From positions 1 through 25,053 of the IMG/VR virus record IMGVR_UViG_3300017922_000011: 25,053 bases of DNA; one strand, written 5' to 3'. Source of the stretch: a virus. The position numbers were made by a program, and so were the translations under genes. Of the stretch, positions 1 through 7,138 are shown in pieces; the stretch's first letter is position 1; the number at the start of each line of letters is the position of its first letter. A model generated the notes under the pieces. That model saw only the letters and a list, made by a program, of their open reading frames with translations, was not told where the DNA came from and did no database searches.

Positions 1-9
1 GGTTTCTTA

Positions 10-28
10 GGGTGGTTTTAGGCCACCC
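10..28 (+). other. Short GC-rich hairpin at the window edge
   Basis: GGGTGG (10-15) pairs with CCACCC (23-28) around a 7-base loop. No T-run follows, so this is not a clear terminator. No gene is visible in 1-138, and the gene upstream lies outside the window. It may be a mRNA structure at the end of the preceding phage gene. Confidence 0.35.
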
Positions 29-68
29 ACCTTATTTAGGAGTTAAAACAAGTTTATATTTTTTACCA

Positions 69-102
69 AGCCCTGAAGCAAATTGCTTTTCAGGGCTTTT
101 TA
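69..102 (+). terminator. Intrinsic terminator upstream of the packaging genes
   Basis: AGCCCTGAA (69-77) pairs with TTCAGGGCT (89-97), and the inner bases AGCAA/TTGCT can extend the stem. A T-run follows. It probably ends the early or middle transcript left of the window. Genes to the right then need readthrough, antitermination or a promoter that I do not see. Confidence 0.75.
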
Positions 103-138
103 ATGCCCACGAAAGTTACGGCAAAGGAGTTTTAATAA

Positions 139-345
139 ATGCATAAATGCAAACGCTGCGTCTGGGGAACATGGTATGCCCGCAAAAAGGTGTACTGCAT
201 GTTCCCCAGCTGCGTTAAGAAGGTGAAACAAAATGCCCCGGAAACCCAAAAGCCCCTGTCGGTACCCCGGCTGCCCGGAACTGACAGAAGGAAGGTACTG
301 CAAAAAACACCAGAAAGAAATGGAGAGAGAATACAACCGTACTAG
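139..345 (+). CDS. Small Zn-ribbon phage protein overlapping the HNH gene
   Basis: A 68-residue reading frame preceded by AAAGGAG at a good distance from its ATG. The first 30 residues hold a CxxC...CxxxxC pattern (Cys4, Cys7, Cys20, Cys25), which suggests one zinc site. Short Cys-rich proteins of about 30 residues are common just upstream of phage HNH genes. From position 233 this frame runs 113 bases into the HNH gene in another frame, and the C-terminal 38 residues look like out-of-frame reading rather than conserved protein. The real domain is therefore probably only the N-terminal part, either with an overprinted tail or after loss of an earlier stop codon. Function unknown. Confidence 0.5.
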   Translation: MHKCKRCVWGTWYARKKVYCMFPSCVKKVKQNAPETQKPLSVPRLPGTDRRKVLQKTPERNGERIQPY

Positions 346-613
346 CAGACCTTACAAGAAACTCTACAACAGCAGCCGGTGGCAGAGACTACGGAAGCAC
401 GTTTTAAGTAAACAACCCCTCTGCGTGGAGTGCTTGAAGGCGCAAAGGTTAACACCGGCAACGGTAGTTGACCACATAAAACCCCATGAAGGTGACATCA
501 CCTTGTTTTTTGATGAAGAAAACCTGCAGTCTCTCTGCAAGCCCTGTCATGATAGAAAGACCGCCAGGGAAGATGGTCGCTGGGGGAAGAAAGGAACTGT
601 CTACACTTATTGA
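233..613 (+). CDS. HNH endonuclease of the phage packaging machinery
   Basis: A 126-residue HNH nuclease. The N-terminal Cys9, Cys14, Cys23 and His26 form a small zinc-finger-like cluster. The nuclease part has CVEC (Cys64, Cys67) and CKPC (Cys102, Cys105) as structural zinc ligands, the catalytic Asp-His pair at 80-81, Asn97 and His106. An AAGGTG ribosome binding site precedes the ATG. Such HNH proteins sit beside terminase genes in cos-type phages; HK97 gp74 is the known example, where it stimulates terminase cutting at cos. The position next to the G-rich block at 641-734 fits this role. Family assignment is strong; the role in cos cleavage is by analogy. Confidence 0.9.
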   Translation: MPRKPKSPCRYPGCPELTEGRYCKKHQKEMEREYNRTSRPYKKLYNSSRWQRLRKHVLSKQPLCVECLKAQRLTPATVVDHIKPHEGDITLFFDEENLQSLCKPCHDRKTAREDGRWGKKGTVYTY

Positions 614-640
614 TGTAACAACTTTTGTAGCAGCTTTCCT

Positions 641-734
641 GGGGGTAGGGGGGTCAATTTTTTTAACTCTTGCCTCTCCCAGACCGGGCGCGTGCCTTCG
701 CGCGAGAATTCGCGAAATTCAAGGGTGGGGGGGG
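641..734. other. Candidate cos (packaging cut) site
   Basis: A 94-base non-coding block between the HNH gene and the next cassette. It opens with a G-run (GGGGGTAGGGGGG, 641-653) and closes with another (723-734). Between them lie a 5-bp GCGCG/CGCGC hairpin (688-692 with 699-703) and the near-palindrome GAATTCGCGAAATTC (706-720). Symmetric GC-rich elements next to an HNH gene and close to a P27-family terminase are what one expects of a cos site. The cut position cannot be read from sequence alone. Confidence 0.5.
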
Positions 735-738
735 TAAC

Positions 739-764
739 AAAAAAACAGCCCTCTTTTGAGAGCT
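739..764 (-). terminator. Terminator of the RelE/AbrB cassette
   Basis: On the minus strand AGCTCTC (764-758) pairs with GAGGGCT (753-747) around a 4-base loop, followed by a run of seven T (745-739). It overlaps the toxin stop codon by two bases. It closes the leftward toxin-antitoxin transcript and keeps it from reading into the candidate cos site. Confidence 0.75.
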
Positions 765-1053
765 ACTTAATATACTTTTTTAGTTGTTCATAAAAATTTT
801 CCCGGGTTCCGGCCAGAAGAACAACAACTTTTTTGCCGTTTGTTTCATGGATAGTATAGGCGATTTCATAGTTTGCACCCTGATATTTTACATCGTAACC
901 ATAAATACCGGCCAAATCGCCACGCTTGGGTTGACCGATATAAGGGTCTTTAGAAATTTCCAATAGAGCTTCTTTGTAAGCATTTTTAAGGGGTTTTTCC
1001 TTTATTTTTTTGAAAAAACGCTCTGCGGCGGAGCTGAACAATATCTCATACAT
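763..1053 (-). CDS. RelE/ParE-type toxin
   Basis: A 96-residue basic protein of the RelE/ParE superfamily. It shows the family layout: two N-terminal helices rich in Lys (residues 8-35), then strands around GDLAGIYGYDVKYQGANYEIAYTI and a final VVVLLAGTRENFYEQLKKYI segment, matching the usual core where the protein becomes an mRNA interferase or gyrase poison. The length is typical. It starts two bases after the antitoxin stop, so both are co-translated from one leftward mRNA. The cassette runs against all surrounding phage genes. Whether it cuts mRNA (RelE) or acts on gyrase (ParE) cannot be decided here. Confidence 0.85.
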   Translation of the reverse strand: MYEILFSSAAERFFKKIKEKPLKNAYKEALLEISKDPYIGQPKRGDLAGIYGYDVKYQGANYEIAYTIHETNGKKVVVLLAGTRENFYEQLKKYIK

Positions 1054-1055
1054 AA

Positions 1056-1424
1056 TCAGTTCTCCGCATCGAAAACGTCATCAAATTTAGCAGCTTTTTT
1101 ATCACCGGAGGCAATTTCATCAGCCTCTTCAAGCATATTACCGACAGCGCTTTTGATGTTTTTGTTTTGCGCTTCGAACTGCTTTATTAATTCATCACCT
1201 GAATACCCCTGAGAGATAAGGTCTTTCAATATTTCAACCGAAAAGTCGTTGGTATCTCGATAAACAGGTCTAATGACAATAGCTCCGTCTTCTAAGGAAC
1301 ACTCGACTTCATTTCCAAGCCCAAGCTTTCTATAAAACTTTAAGGGTATGGTAATCTGACGCTTCTTGGAAACGTTGATTATTTTTCTCTCCATACTATC
1401 ACGCTCCCTAGCAGTTATAGGCAT
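1056..1424 (-). CDS. AbrB/SpoVT-type antitoxin
   Basis: A 122-residue protein with an N-terminal swapped-hairpin AbrB domain (about residues 11-55, with the typical segment SKKRQITIPLKFYRKLGL), followed by an acidic helical tail (60-122) likely to wrap the toxin. I place the start at 1424, not at the longer frame opening at 1496, because AAAGGAGGTGG (1430-1440) sits at the right distance before this ATG. The extra 24 residues would also cover the promoter region. AbrB-fold antitoxins bind their own promoter, and a dyad overlaps the -10 box here. The partner is the RelE-like toxin just downstream. Confidence 0.85.
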   Translation of the reverse strand: MPITARERDSMERKIINVSKKRQITIPLKFYRKLGLGNEVECSLEDGAIVIRPVYRDTNDFSVEILKDLISQGYSGDELIKQFEAQNKNIKSAVGNMLEEADEIASGDKKAAKFDDVFDAEN

Positions 1425-1486
1425 ATATGCCACCTCCTTTATAGTATATGCAAAGAGCGTAAAATAATACTTATTTCTTTGAAAAT

Positions 1487-1515
1487 ATAATATCAAAGAA
1501 ACAAAGAAATATCAA
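1487..1515 (-). promoter_or_regulatory. Promoter and probable operator of the RelE/AbrB cassette
   Basis: On the minus strand TTGATA (1515-1510) and TATTAT (1492-1487) are separated by exactly 17 bases, a good sigma-A promoter. The inverted repeat CTTTGA/TCAAAG (1477-1482 and 1493-1498) covers the -10 box. Two tandem TTTCTTTG units fill the spacer. Both are natural binding sites for autorepression by the AbrB-type antitoxin. Confidence 0.65.
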
Positions 1516-1534
1516 CCAGTATTGAGGTGATATC

Positions 1535-2779
1535 GTGGATGTTCAAAAAATACCGCTGTCAAAATTAAACCCAGCCAAATATAACCCCAGGAAAGACTTA
1601 AAACCAGGGGACCCGGAATATGAAAAACTCAAAAAATCCATGGAAACCTTCGGCTACGTGGAGCCAATCATCTGGAACAAACGGACCGGCCATGTTGTAG
1701 GCGGCCACCAGCGCTTAAAAATTTTGCAGGAGCAGGGCCAGGAAGAAATTGAGTGCGTGGTGGTAGATATGGATGAGCCGGAAGAAAAGGCATTAAATGT
1801 TGCATTAAATAAAGTAAGCGGCCAGTGGGATTTACCCAAACTGGCGGATTTAATCAGCGAACTGGACAGCAGCATGTTCGATGTCAGCCTTGCAGGCTTT
1901 GACGCCGCCGAAATTGAAGACCTGTTTTCCAAAGTACATGATAAAGAAGTAAAGGAAGACGACTTTGATGCAGACGCAGCCCTGGAAGAAATAGAAGAAC
2001 CCATCTCCAAAAAGGGAGATGTCTGGCTTTTAGGAAAACACAAACTGCTCTGCGGAGACGCCACCAACTTAAGCGACATTGAAAGATTGATGGAAGGTAA
2101 AAAGGCCAACCTCTGCGTCACCGACCCTCCATATAACGTTAACTATACTGCCGGAAGGGAAAAGGAAAGAACCATTAAAAACGATAACATGGAGGATAAG
2201 AAGTTCTATGAATTCCTCCTGGCAGCATTTAAGAACATCTATGCAGTCCTTGATGACGGGGCGGGAGCATACATCTTCCATGCTGATACAGAAGGATTAA
2301 ATTTTAGAAAGGCTTTTAAAGATGCAGGTTTTCACCTGGCCAATGTCTGCATCTGGGCCAAGCAGTCTTTAGTTCTGGGGAGATCCGACTACCAGTGGCA
2401 GCACGAGCCTATCCTTTACGGCTGGAAGCCAACAGGAAAACACCGCTGGTATGCCGACAGGAAGCAGACTACACTCTGGAACTTTGACAGGCCCACAAAA
2501 AGCCCGGACCACCCAACCATGAAACCGGTGCAGCTGGTGGCCTACCCCATTCAAAACAGCAGCATGACTAACTGTATTGTACTGGAGCCCTTTGCAGGCA
2601 GCGGCTCCACTATAATTGCCTGCGAGCAGACGGGAAGAATCTGCTATGCAGTGGAACTGGATGAGAAATACTGCGATGTAATTGTAAAAAGGTATATTGA
2701 AACCGCCGGGGAGGAAGAAGTTTTTCTTCTTCGAGATGGGGAGAAAACACCGCACAAAAACATTCAAAAACCAGCATAA
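1535..2779 (+). CDS. ParB-domain / DNA methyltransferase fusion
   Basis: A 414-residue protein starting at GTG, with GAGGTG upstream. Residues about 4-90 form a ParB/Srx-like domain (segments PAKYNPR and GGHQR). The rest is a beta-class amino-methyltransferase: catalytic motif IV DPPY at 197-200 comes before the SAM-binding FAGSGST at 353-359. DPPY favours N6-adenine methylation, though N4-cytosine cannot be excluded. Fusions of this kind are common in Firmicutes and other phages near the terminase genes. They may protect phage DNA from host restriction or mark packaging sequences. No cognate restriction enzyme is present, so it is an orphan enzyme. Target sequence unknown. Confidence 0.92.
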   Translation: MDVQKIPLSKLNPAKYNPRKDLKPGDPEYEKLKKSMETFGYVEPIIWNKRTGHVVGGHQRLKILQEQGQEEIECVVVDMDEPEEKALNVALNKVSGQWDLPKLADLISELDSSMFDVSLAGFDAAEIEDLFSKVHDKEVKEDDFDADAALEEIEEPISKKGDVWLLGKHKLLCGDATNLSDIERLMEGKKANLCVTDPPYNVNYTAGREKERTIKNDNMEDKKFYEFLLAAFKNIYAVLDDGAGAYIFHADTEGLNFRKAFKDAGFHLANVCIWAKQSLVLGRSDYQWQHEPILYGWKPTGKHRWYADRKQTTLWNFDRPTKSPDHPTMKPVQLVAYPIQNSSMTNCIVLEPFAGSGSTIIACEQTGRICYAVELDEKYCDVIVKRYIETAGEEEVFLLRDGEKTPHKNIQKPA

Positions 2780-2792
2780 AACCCTTGCTATT

Positions 2793-2833
2793 CCTGTGTT
2801 TTGGAGTGATATATAGACTACCAAAAACACGGG
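2793..2833 (+). other. mRNA hairpin next to a ribosome binding site
   Basis: CCTGTGTTTTGG (2793-2804) can pair, with one bulge and a wobble, with CCAAAAACACGGG (2821-2833). The 3' arm runs into GGGAGGG, the ribosome binding site of the gene starting at 2844. No T-run follows, so translation control or RNA processing is more likely than termination. Confidence 0.4.
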
Positions 2834-2843
2834 AGGGATTTGG

Positions 2844-3587
2844 ATGGATAGGAAAAACATTGTACAGGTTTTAAGTGAACATTTTCAGGTTAAACCACAG
2901 TATTTAGGAGCCCCAAGCTTTGCCTACCGGGTAGGTGATTACACCGTGGCCCGGGACGGAAGCATCGTGGATAAACAGGGGCAGGAAATGGAACTGGAAA
3001 AGCTGCTCGGAAAAACAGCACCGGCAGCAGAGGAGGAAACGGAATTGGAAACCATGACTAATCAAGAAACAGCTGAAAAGGCCCTGGAAGTACAGCTTCC
3101 CCTGGAGGGCTATCAGGGCCAAAGCCTCAAGAACCTTTTACACATGATCTACAATAAACAGCCTTTAATTAAAAAGGCCCTGGGTATTGCTACCGACCTG
3201 GTGAGTGAAGAAGTCACTGTTGCTTTAAGCCAGTCCCCGATGGTTACCCTGGAGCACTTTAAGAAAGCCATGGAAGGTAAAAGCTGCCCTGGTATTGATT
3301 TTGACTACGAGAAAGAAACCATCACTTTTAAGCTGGGCCAGGGCGGGGATGACCCGGAGAAAATAAAAGCCGCCACTCAGCTTTTAGAACTCTTAAACAA
3401 AAGCGCCCGGCAGCAGAAACGAAATGTTTCAGCTAAGGTAAAGCCTACCGACAACGAAAAGTACACCTTCAGGACCTGGCTCTTGCGCCTGGGGATGATA
3501 GGTGATGAATATAAAGAGGCCAGGAAGGTACTGCTCAAAAACCTTTCCGGCAACGCTGCCTTTAAGAAGCGGGGGCAGGTGGAATGA
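2844..3587 (+). CDS. Conserved phage protein of unknown function
   Basis: A 247-residue soluble acidic protein with GGGAGGG upstream of ATG. The N-terminus (segment VKPQYLGAPSFAYRVGDYTV) resembles proteins found beside terminase genes in many clostridial phages, which are often labelled 'virulence-related' without functional proof. A linker rich in Glu and Ala (about 50-85) is followed by a helical C-terminal part with many Lys. No catalytic motif is evident. Its stop overlaps the start of the SymE-like gene by four bases, so the two are translationally coupled. A role in packaging or host takeover is only a guess from position. Confidence 0.7.
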   Translation: MDRKNIVQVLSEHFQVKPQYLGAPSFAYRVGDYTVARDGSIVDKQGQEMELEKLLGKTAPAAEEETELETMTNQETAEKALEVQLPLEGYQGQSLKNLLHMIYNKQPLIKKALGIATDLVSEEVTVALSQSPMVTLEHFKKAMEGKSCPGIDFDYEKETITFKLGQGGDDPEKIKAATQLLELLNKSARQQKRNVSAKVKPTDNEKYTFRTWLLRLGMIGDEYKEARKVLLKNLSGNAAFKKRGQVE

Positions 3588-3772
3588 AACGAAAACTTAA
3601 AGTATACCAGGCACCCGGGGACGCCCCTGCAGATTTACCCTGCATTCGCCTGCAGGGCCGGTGGCTGGAAAAGCTCGGCTACCACCCGGGCCAGAATATT
3701 GTAGTGCGGGAAGAAAAATCCCGGTTGATAATTGAACGTGCAGAAGAGGATAAAGAAAAGATTTGTGAGTGA
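3584..3772 (+). CDS. SymE-like small protein
   Basis: A 62-residue protein starting inside the end of the previous gene (ATGA overlap). The segment CIRLQGRWLEKLGYHPGQ, followed by IVVREEKSRLIIE, matches the core of the SymE family. SymE of Escherichia coli is an SOS-induced type I toxin with an AbrB-like fold, kept silent by an antisense RNA. Here the gene lies in a phage operon. Its end is followed at once by a terminator hairpin. I see no clear antisense promoter, so toxin activity is unproven; a DNA- or RNA-binding phage protein is an equal alternative. Confidence 0.7.
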   Translation: MKRKLKVYQAPGDAPADLPCIRLQGRWLEKLGYHPGQNIVVREEKSRLIIERAEEDKEKICE

Positions 3773-3795
3773 AGGCCTTAGGAGGCCTTTTTTCT
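3772..3795 (+). terminator. Intrinsic terminator between SymE-like and TerS genes
   Basis: AAGGCCT (3772-3778) and AGGCCTT (3783-3789) form a perfect 7-bp stem with a 4-base loop, followed directly by a T-run. It sits inside the late gene run, so transcription into the terminase genes needs readthrough or antitermination. Confidence 0.8.
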
Positions 3796-3818
3796 TTGCC
3801 CGAATGGAGGTGAAAGCT

Positions 3819-4292
3819 GTGGCGACACGGGGAAGAAAACCTAAACCAACGGAACTGAAACTGTTAGAAGGCAACCCCGGTAAACGACCGCTCAATAAAA
3901 ACGAACCCAAGCCCGAGAAAAAGGCTCCCCGCTGTCCGTCATGGCTGGAGCCGGAGGCGAAAAAAGAATGGAAACGAATGGCTAAAACCCTGGAGGCCAT
4001 CGGTGTTTTAACACAGGTAGATGCCGCTGCCTTTGCCGGGTACTGCCAGGCCTATGCCAGGTGGAAAGAAGCCGAGGAGTTTTTAAGTAAACACGGCACT
4101 ATCTTTAAAACCCCCTCGGGATATATCCAGCAGGTACCCCAGGTGTCCATCGCCCAGACATACCTTAAGGTGATGAAAGACTTCTGCAGCGAGTTCGGCC
4201 TTACCCCGGCTGCCAGAACCCGTATCCAGGTTGATGCCAGCAGCCAGGATGCAGGGGACCCCATGGAAGACATCTTAAAGGTGATGAAGTAG
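3819..4292 (+). CDS. terS: Terminase small subunit, P27 family
   Basis: A 157-residue protein that recognises phage DNA for packaging and loads the large subunit. The opening GRKPKPTELKLLEGNPGKRP is the hallmark of the P27 family. The C-terminal part is helical and ends with an acidic tail likely to contact TerL. I choose the GTG at 3819 because GGAGGTG (3806-3812) precedes it; a longer frame from 3732 would run through the terminator hairpin and carry no family sequence. The TerL start codon follows its stop directly. P27-type TerS with an HNH gene points to cos packaging. Confidence 0.93.
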   Translation: MATRGRKPKPTELKLLEGNPGKRPLNKNEPKPEKKAPRCPSWLEPEAKKEWKRMAKTLEAIGVLTQVDAAAFAGYCQAYARWKEAEEFLSKHGTIFKTPSGYIQQVPQVSIAQTYLKVMKDFCSEFGLTPAARTRIQVDASSQDAGDPMEDILKVMK

Positions 4293-5852
4293 ATGTTTGA
4301 CACAGCTAAGGCAGACCGGGCAGTTAAATTTATTCAAGAGCTTAAACACACCAAGGGCGTCTGGCACGGAAAACCCTTTGAACTCCTCCCCTGGCAGGAG
4401 CAGCTTATCCGGGATATTTTCGGCACCGTTAAAGGAAACGGCTACCGGCAGTACAACACCGCTTTTGTGGAAGTGCCCAAGAAAAACGGCAAATCCGAGC
4501 TGGCCGCTGCCGTGGCCCTTTATCTAACCTGTGCCGATAACGAGTGGGGTGCCGAGGTCTACGGCTGTGCAGCGGACAGGCAGCAGGCTTCCATTGTCTT
4601 TGATGTGGCGGTAGATATGGTGGAGCAATGCCCGGCTTTAAAGAAAAGAATCAAGCCGGTACTTTCCCAGAAAAGGCTAGTATATATGCCCCTGGGCAGC
4701 TTTTACCAGGTGCTGTCGGCAGAGTCATATACAAAGCATGGATTAAATGTTCATGGGGTAATAATGGACGAACTTCATGCCCAGCCAAATAGAGATTTAT
4801 ACGATGTTATGACTAAAGGAAGCGGCGATGCCAGGATGCAGCCGCTTTTCTTTTTAATCACCACCGCCGGAAACGATAGAAACTCCATCTGCTGGGAAGT
4901 GCATCAAAAAGCAGAGGATATTTTAAGAGGGAAAAAGAAAGACCCCACCTTCTACCCGGTTATCTACAGCATTGCTGATGATGACGATTGGACTGATGAG
5001 GCGAACTGGTATAAGGCCAACCCTTCTTTAGGCCATACCATTGATATAGAAAAGGTAAGGGCAGCATTTTTAAGCGCCAAAGAGAACCCGGCAGAAGAAA
5101 ACCTCTTCCGTCAACTTAGGCTCAATCAATGGGTCAAACAGTCTGTAAGATGGATGCCCATGCATCTCTGGGAAAAGTGTTCCTTTGCAGTTGACCCGGA
5201 AAAATTAAGGGGCCGGATATGCTACGGCGGCCTGGACCTATCAAGCTCCACTGACATCACTGCCTTTGTGTTAGTCTTTCCTCCCATACCGGGAGATGAC
5301 AAATACTATGTTCTCCCCCACTTCTGGATACCGGAGGAGAACCTGGACTTAAGGGTAAGGCGGGACCATGTGCCCTACGATATTTGGAAAAAGCAAGGTT
5401 GCTTACAGACTACTGAAGGCAATGTCATCCACTACGGCTTTATAGAAAAGTTCATCGAAGATTTATGGCTAAAATATAACATCAGGGAAATCGCCTTTGA
5501 CCGCTGGGGTGCGGTGCAGATGGTGCAGAACCTGGAGGGCGCAGGCTTTACAGTGGTTCCCTTTGGGCAGGGGTACAAGGATATGAGCCCGCCTACCAAG
5601 GAACTAATGAAATTAACCCTGGAGAAAAGATTAGCCCACGGCGGCCACCCGGTACTTTCCTGGATGATGGATAATATCCATGTCAGAACCGATCCCGCCG
5701 GTAACATTAAGCCCGATAAGGAAAAATCAACCGAGAAAATAGACGGTGCGGTGGCCCTGATTATGGCTCTGGATAGGGCCATCAGAAACGAAGATAAGTT
5801 TGACTTAAACGAATATACAACTGAGAAGATGCTGGATAAGCTCTGGGGTTAG
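4293..5852 (+). CDS. terL: Terminase large subunit
   Basis: A 519-residue packaging motor. The ATPase domain has a Walker A-like VPKKNGKS (61-68) and Walker B VIMDE (156-160). The C-terminal RNase H-like nuclease has its first acidic residue at Asp315 in GGLDLSSSTD, with a second at Asp321, and further acidic residues near the KIDGAVALIMALD segment. Length and motif order match the HK97/P27-associated group of phage terminases. The start codon follows the TerS stop with no gap, indicating tight coupling. It acts at the portal vertex, cutting concatemers and pumping DNA into the prohead. Confidence 0.96.
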   Translation: MFDTAKADRAVKFIQELKHTKGVWHGKPFELLPWQEQLIRDIFGTVKGNGYRQYNTAFVEVPKKNGKSELAAAVALYLTCADNEWGAEVYGCAADRQQASIVFDVAVDMVEQCPALKKRIKPVLSQKRLVYMPLGSFYQVLSAESYTKHGLNVHGVIMDELHAQPNRDLYDVMTKGSGDARMQPLFFLITTAGNDRNSICWEVHQKAEDILRGKKKDPTFYPVIYSIADDDDWTDEANWYKANPSLGHTIDIEKVRAAFLSAKENPAEENLFRQLRLNQWVKQSVRWMPMHLWEKCSFAVDPEKLRGRICYGGLDLSSSTDITAFVLVFPPIPGDDKYYVLPHFWIPEENLDLRVRRDHVPYDIWKKQGCLQTTEGNVIHYGFIEKFIEDLWLKYNIREIAFDRWGAVQMVQNLEGAGFTVVPFGQGYKDMSPPTKELMKLTLEKRLAHGGHPVLSWMMDNIHVRTDPAGNIKPDKEKSTEKIDGAVALIMALDRAIRNEDKFDLNEYTTEKMLDKLWG

Positions 5853-5863
5853 GGGGTGATGGG

Positions 5864-7138
5864 TTGAATGTACTTAGTAAAATAAAATCCTTTTTTAAAG
5901 CGGAGGTTGTTTCAGACCCGGTAGCATTAGACGACCCGGAACTGTTGGAGCTTTTAGGCATTGAAATAGATGAAATAAACTACAGGGGCAAAAATGCGCT
6001 AAAAGAAGCCACCGTTTTTGCCTGCATCCGCATTCTGGCAGATGCTGTGGGTAAGCTGCCTACCAAAGTATACAGAAATCAAGAGGGCAGACAAAAAATA
6101 GCGGACCACTATTTAAACCCGCTCTTAAAAATCAGGCCCAACCCCTGGATGAGTGCCAGGGATTTTTTTAAATCCTTGGAGGTGCAAAGAAACATCTACG
6201 GCAACTCTTATGCCTGGCTGGAGTTTGCCACCAGGGGCAGAAACGCCGGAAGGGTGACGGGAATATATCCCCTGGACAGCACCCGGGTGAAGATATATGT
6301 GGATGACATCGGCCTTTTACCCCATAAAGGGAAGCTCTGGTATGTCTACACCGATAACCGGGGAAACGAATACCGCATAGCCCCAGATGAGATGCTGCAC
6401 TTTAAAGGTTTAACCGCTGACGGGATTGTGGGTATGACCCCTCTGGAGAGGCTTAAAAATACAGTGGAAAATGCAGGGGCGGCCAGTAAGTATCTTAATA
6501 ACTCCTTTAAGACGGGACTGCAGACCAAAGGTATCATTCATTACGTGGGTGATTTAAACCCGGAGGCCCAGAGGGTCTTTAGAGAAAAGTTCGAACAGAT
6601 GGCAAGCGGCCTGAAAAATGCCAACCGGGTGTCGCTACTTCCCATCGGCTATCAGTTCCAGCCCCTGTCTTTAAAGCTGACTGACGCTCAATTTCTGGAG
6701 AACACGCAGCTTACCATCAAGCAAATAGCTGCCGCCTTTGGTATTAAGAACCACCAGATAAACGACCTGGCCCGGGCCACCCACACTAACGTGGAGCATC
6801 AGCAGCGGGAATTTTATGTGGATACCTTGATGGATATCCTCACCGGCTACGAGCAGGAAATGACGTACAAGCTTTTTACCGAAAAGGAACTAGGGAATGG
6901 CTATTACCTTAAATTCAATGTCAACGCAATTTTAAGAGCCGACCCCAAGACCCGCTACGAGGGCTACAGAATAGCAATCCAGTCCGGGTTTTTAACGGCC
7001 AATGAGGTAAGAGCCCTGGAGGAACTGGAAGCCAAAGAAGGCGGCGATAAGCTTTTAATTAACGGCAATATGATGCCCATTGAAAGGGCGGGAGAACAGT
7101 ACGAGAAAGGTGGTGGTGAAAATGGGGAAGAAAACTAA
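5864..7138 (+). CDS. Portal protein, HK97 family
   Basis: A 424-residue protein forming the dodecameric DNA entry ring of the head. Family signs are the segments ACIRILADAVGKLPTKVY, NIYGNSYAWLE and the FGIKNHQINDLARATHTNVE region. The start is a TTG at 5864 with GGGGGTG just upstream; the ATG five bases earlier runs into a stop after two codons. It follows TerL by 11 bases, and its end overlaps the next gene. The C-terminal tail is Gly/Glu-rich and probably disordered. Confidence 0.95.
   Translation: MNVLSKIKSFFKAEVVSDPVALDDPELLELLGIEIDEINYRGKNALKEATVFACIRILADAVGKLPTKVYRNQEGRQKIADHYLNPLLKIRPNPWMSARDFFKSLEVQRNIYGNSYAWLEFATRGRNAGRVTGIYPLDSTRVKIYVDDIGLLPHKGKLWYVYTDNRGNEYRIAPDEMLHFKGLTADGIVGMTPLERLKNTVENAGAASKYLNNSFKTGLQTKGIIHYVGDLNPEAQRVFREKFEQMASGLKNANRVSLLPIGYQFQPLSLKLTDAQFLENTQLTIKQIAAAFGIKNHQINDLARATHTNVEHQQREFYVDTLMDILTGYEQEMTYKLFTEKELGNGYYLKFNVNAILRADPKTRYEGYRIAIQSGFLTANEVRALEELEAKEGGDKLLINGNMMPIERAGEQYEKGGGENGEEN

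Noticed and set aside
486-737. An 83-residue open frame across the end of the HNH gene and the G-rich block
   Set aside because: It is out of frame with HNH, has no good ribosome binding site and gives low-complexity translation; the region is better explained as a non-coding packaging site.
1654-2121. A 155-residue open frame on the minus strand inside the methyltransferase gene
   Set aside because: Ser-rich antisense shadow of a well-supported gene, with no domain and no start signal.
7080-7121. Upstream start of the ClpP-like protease at 7080
   Set aside because: No ribosome binding site at the right distance and the added residues overlap the portal gene; the ATG at 7122 has AAAGGTGGTGG before it.
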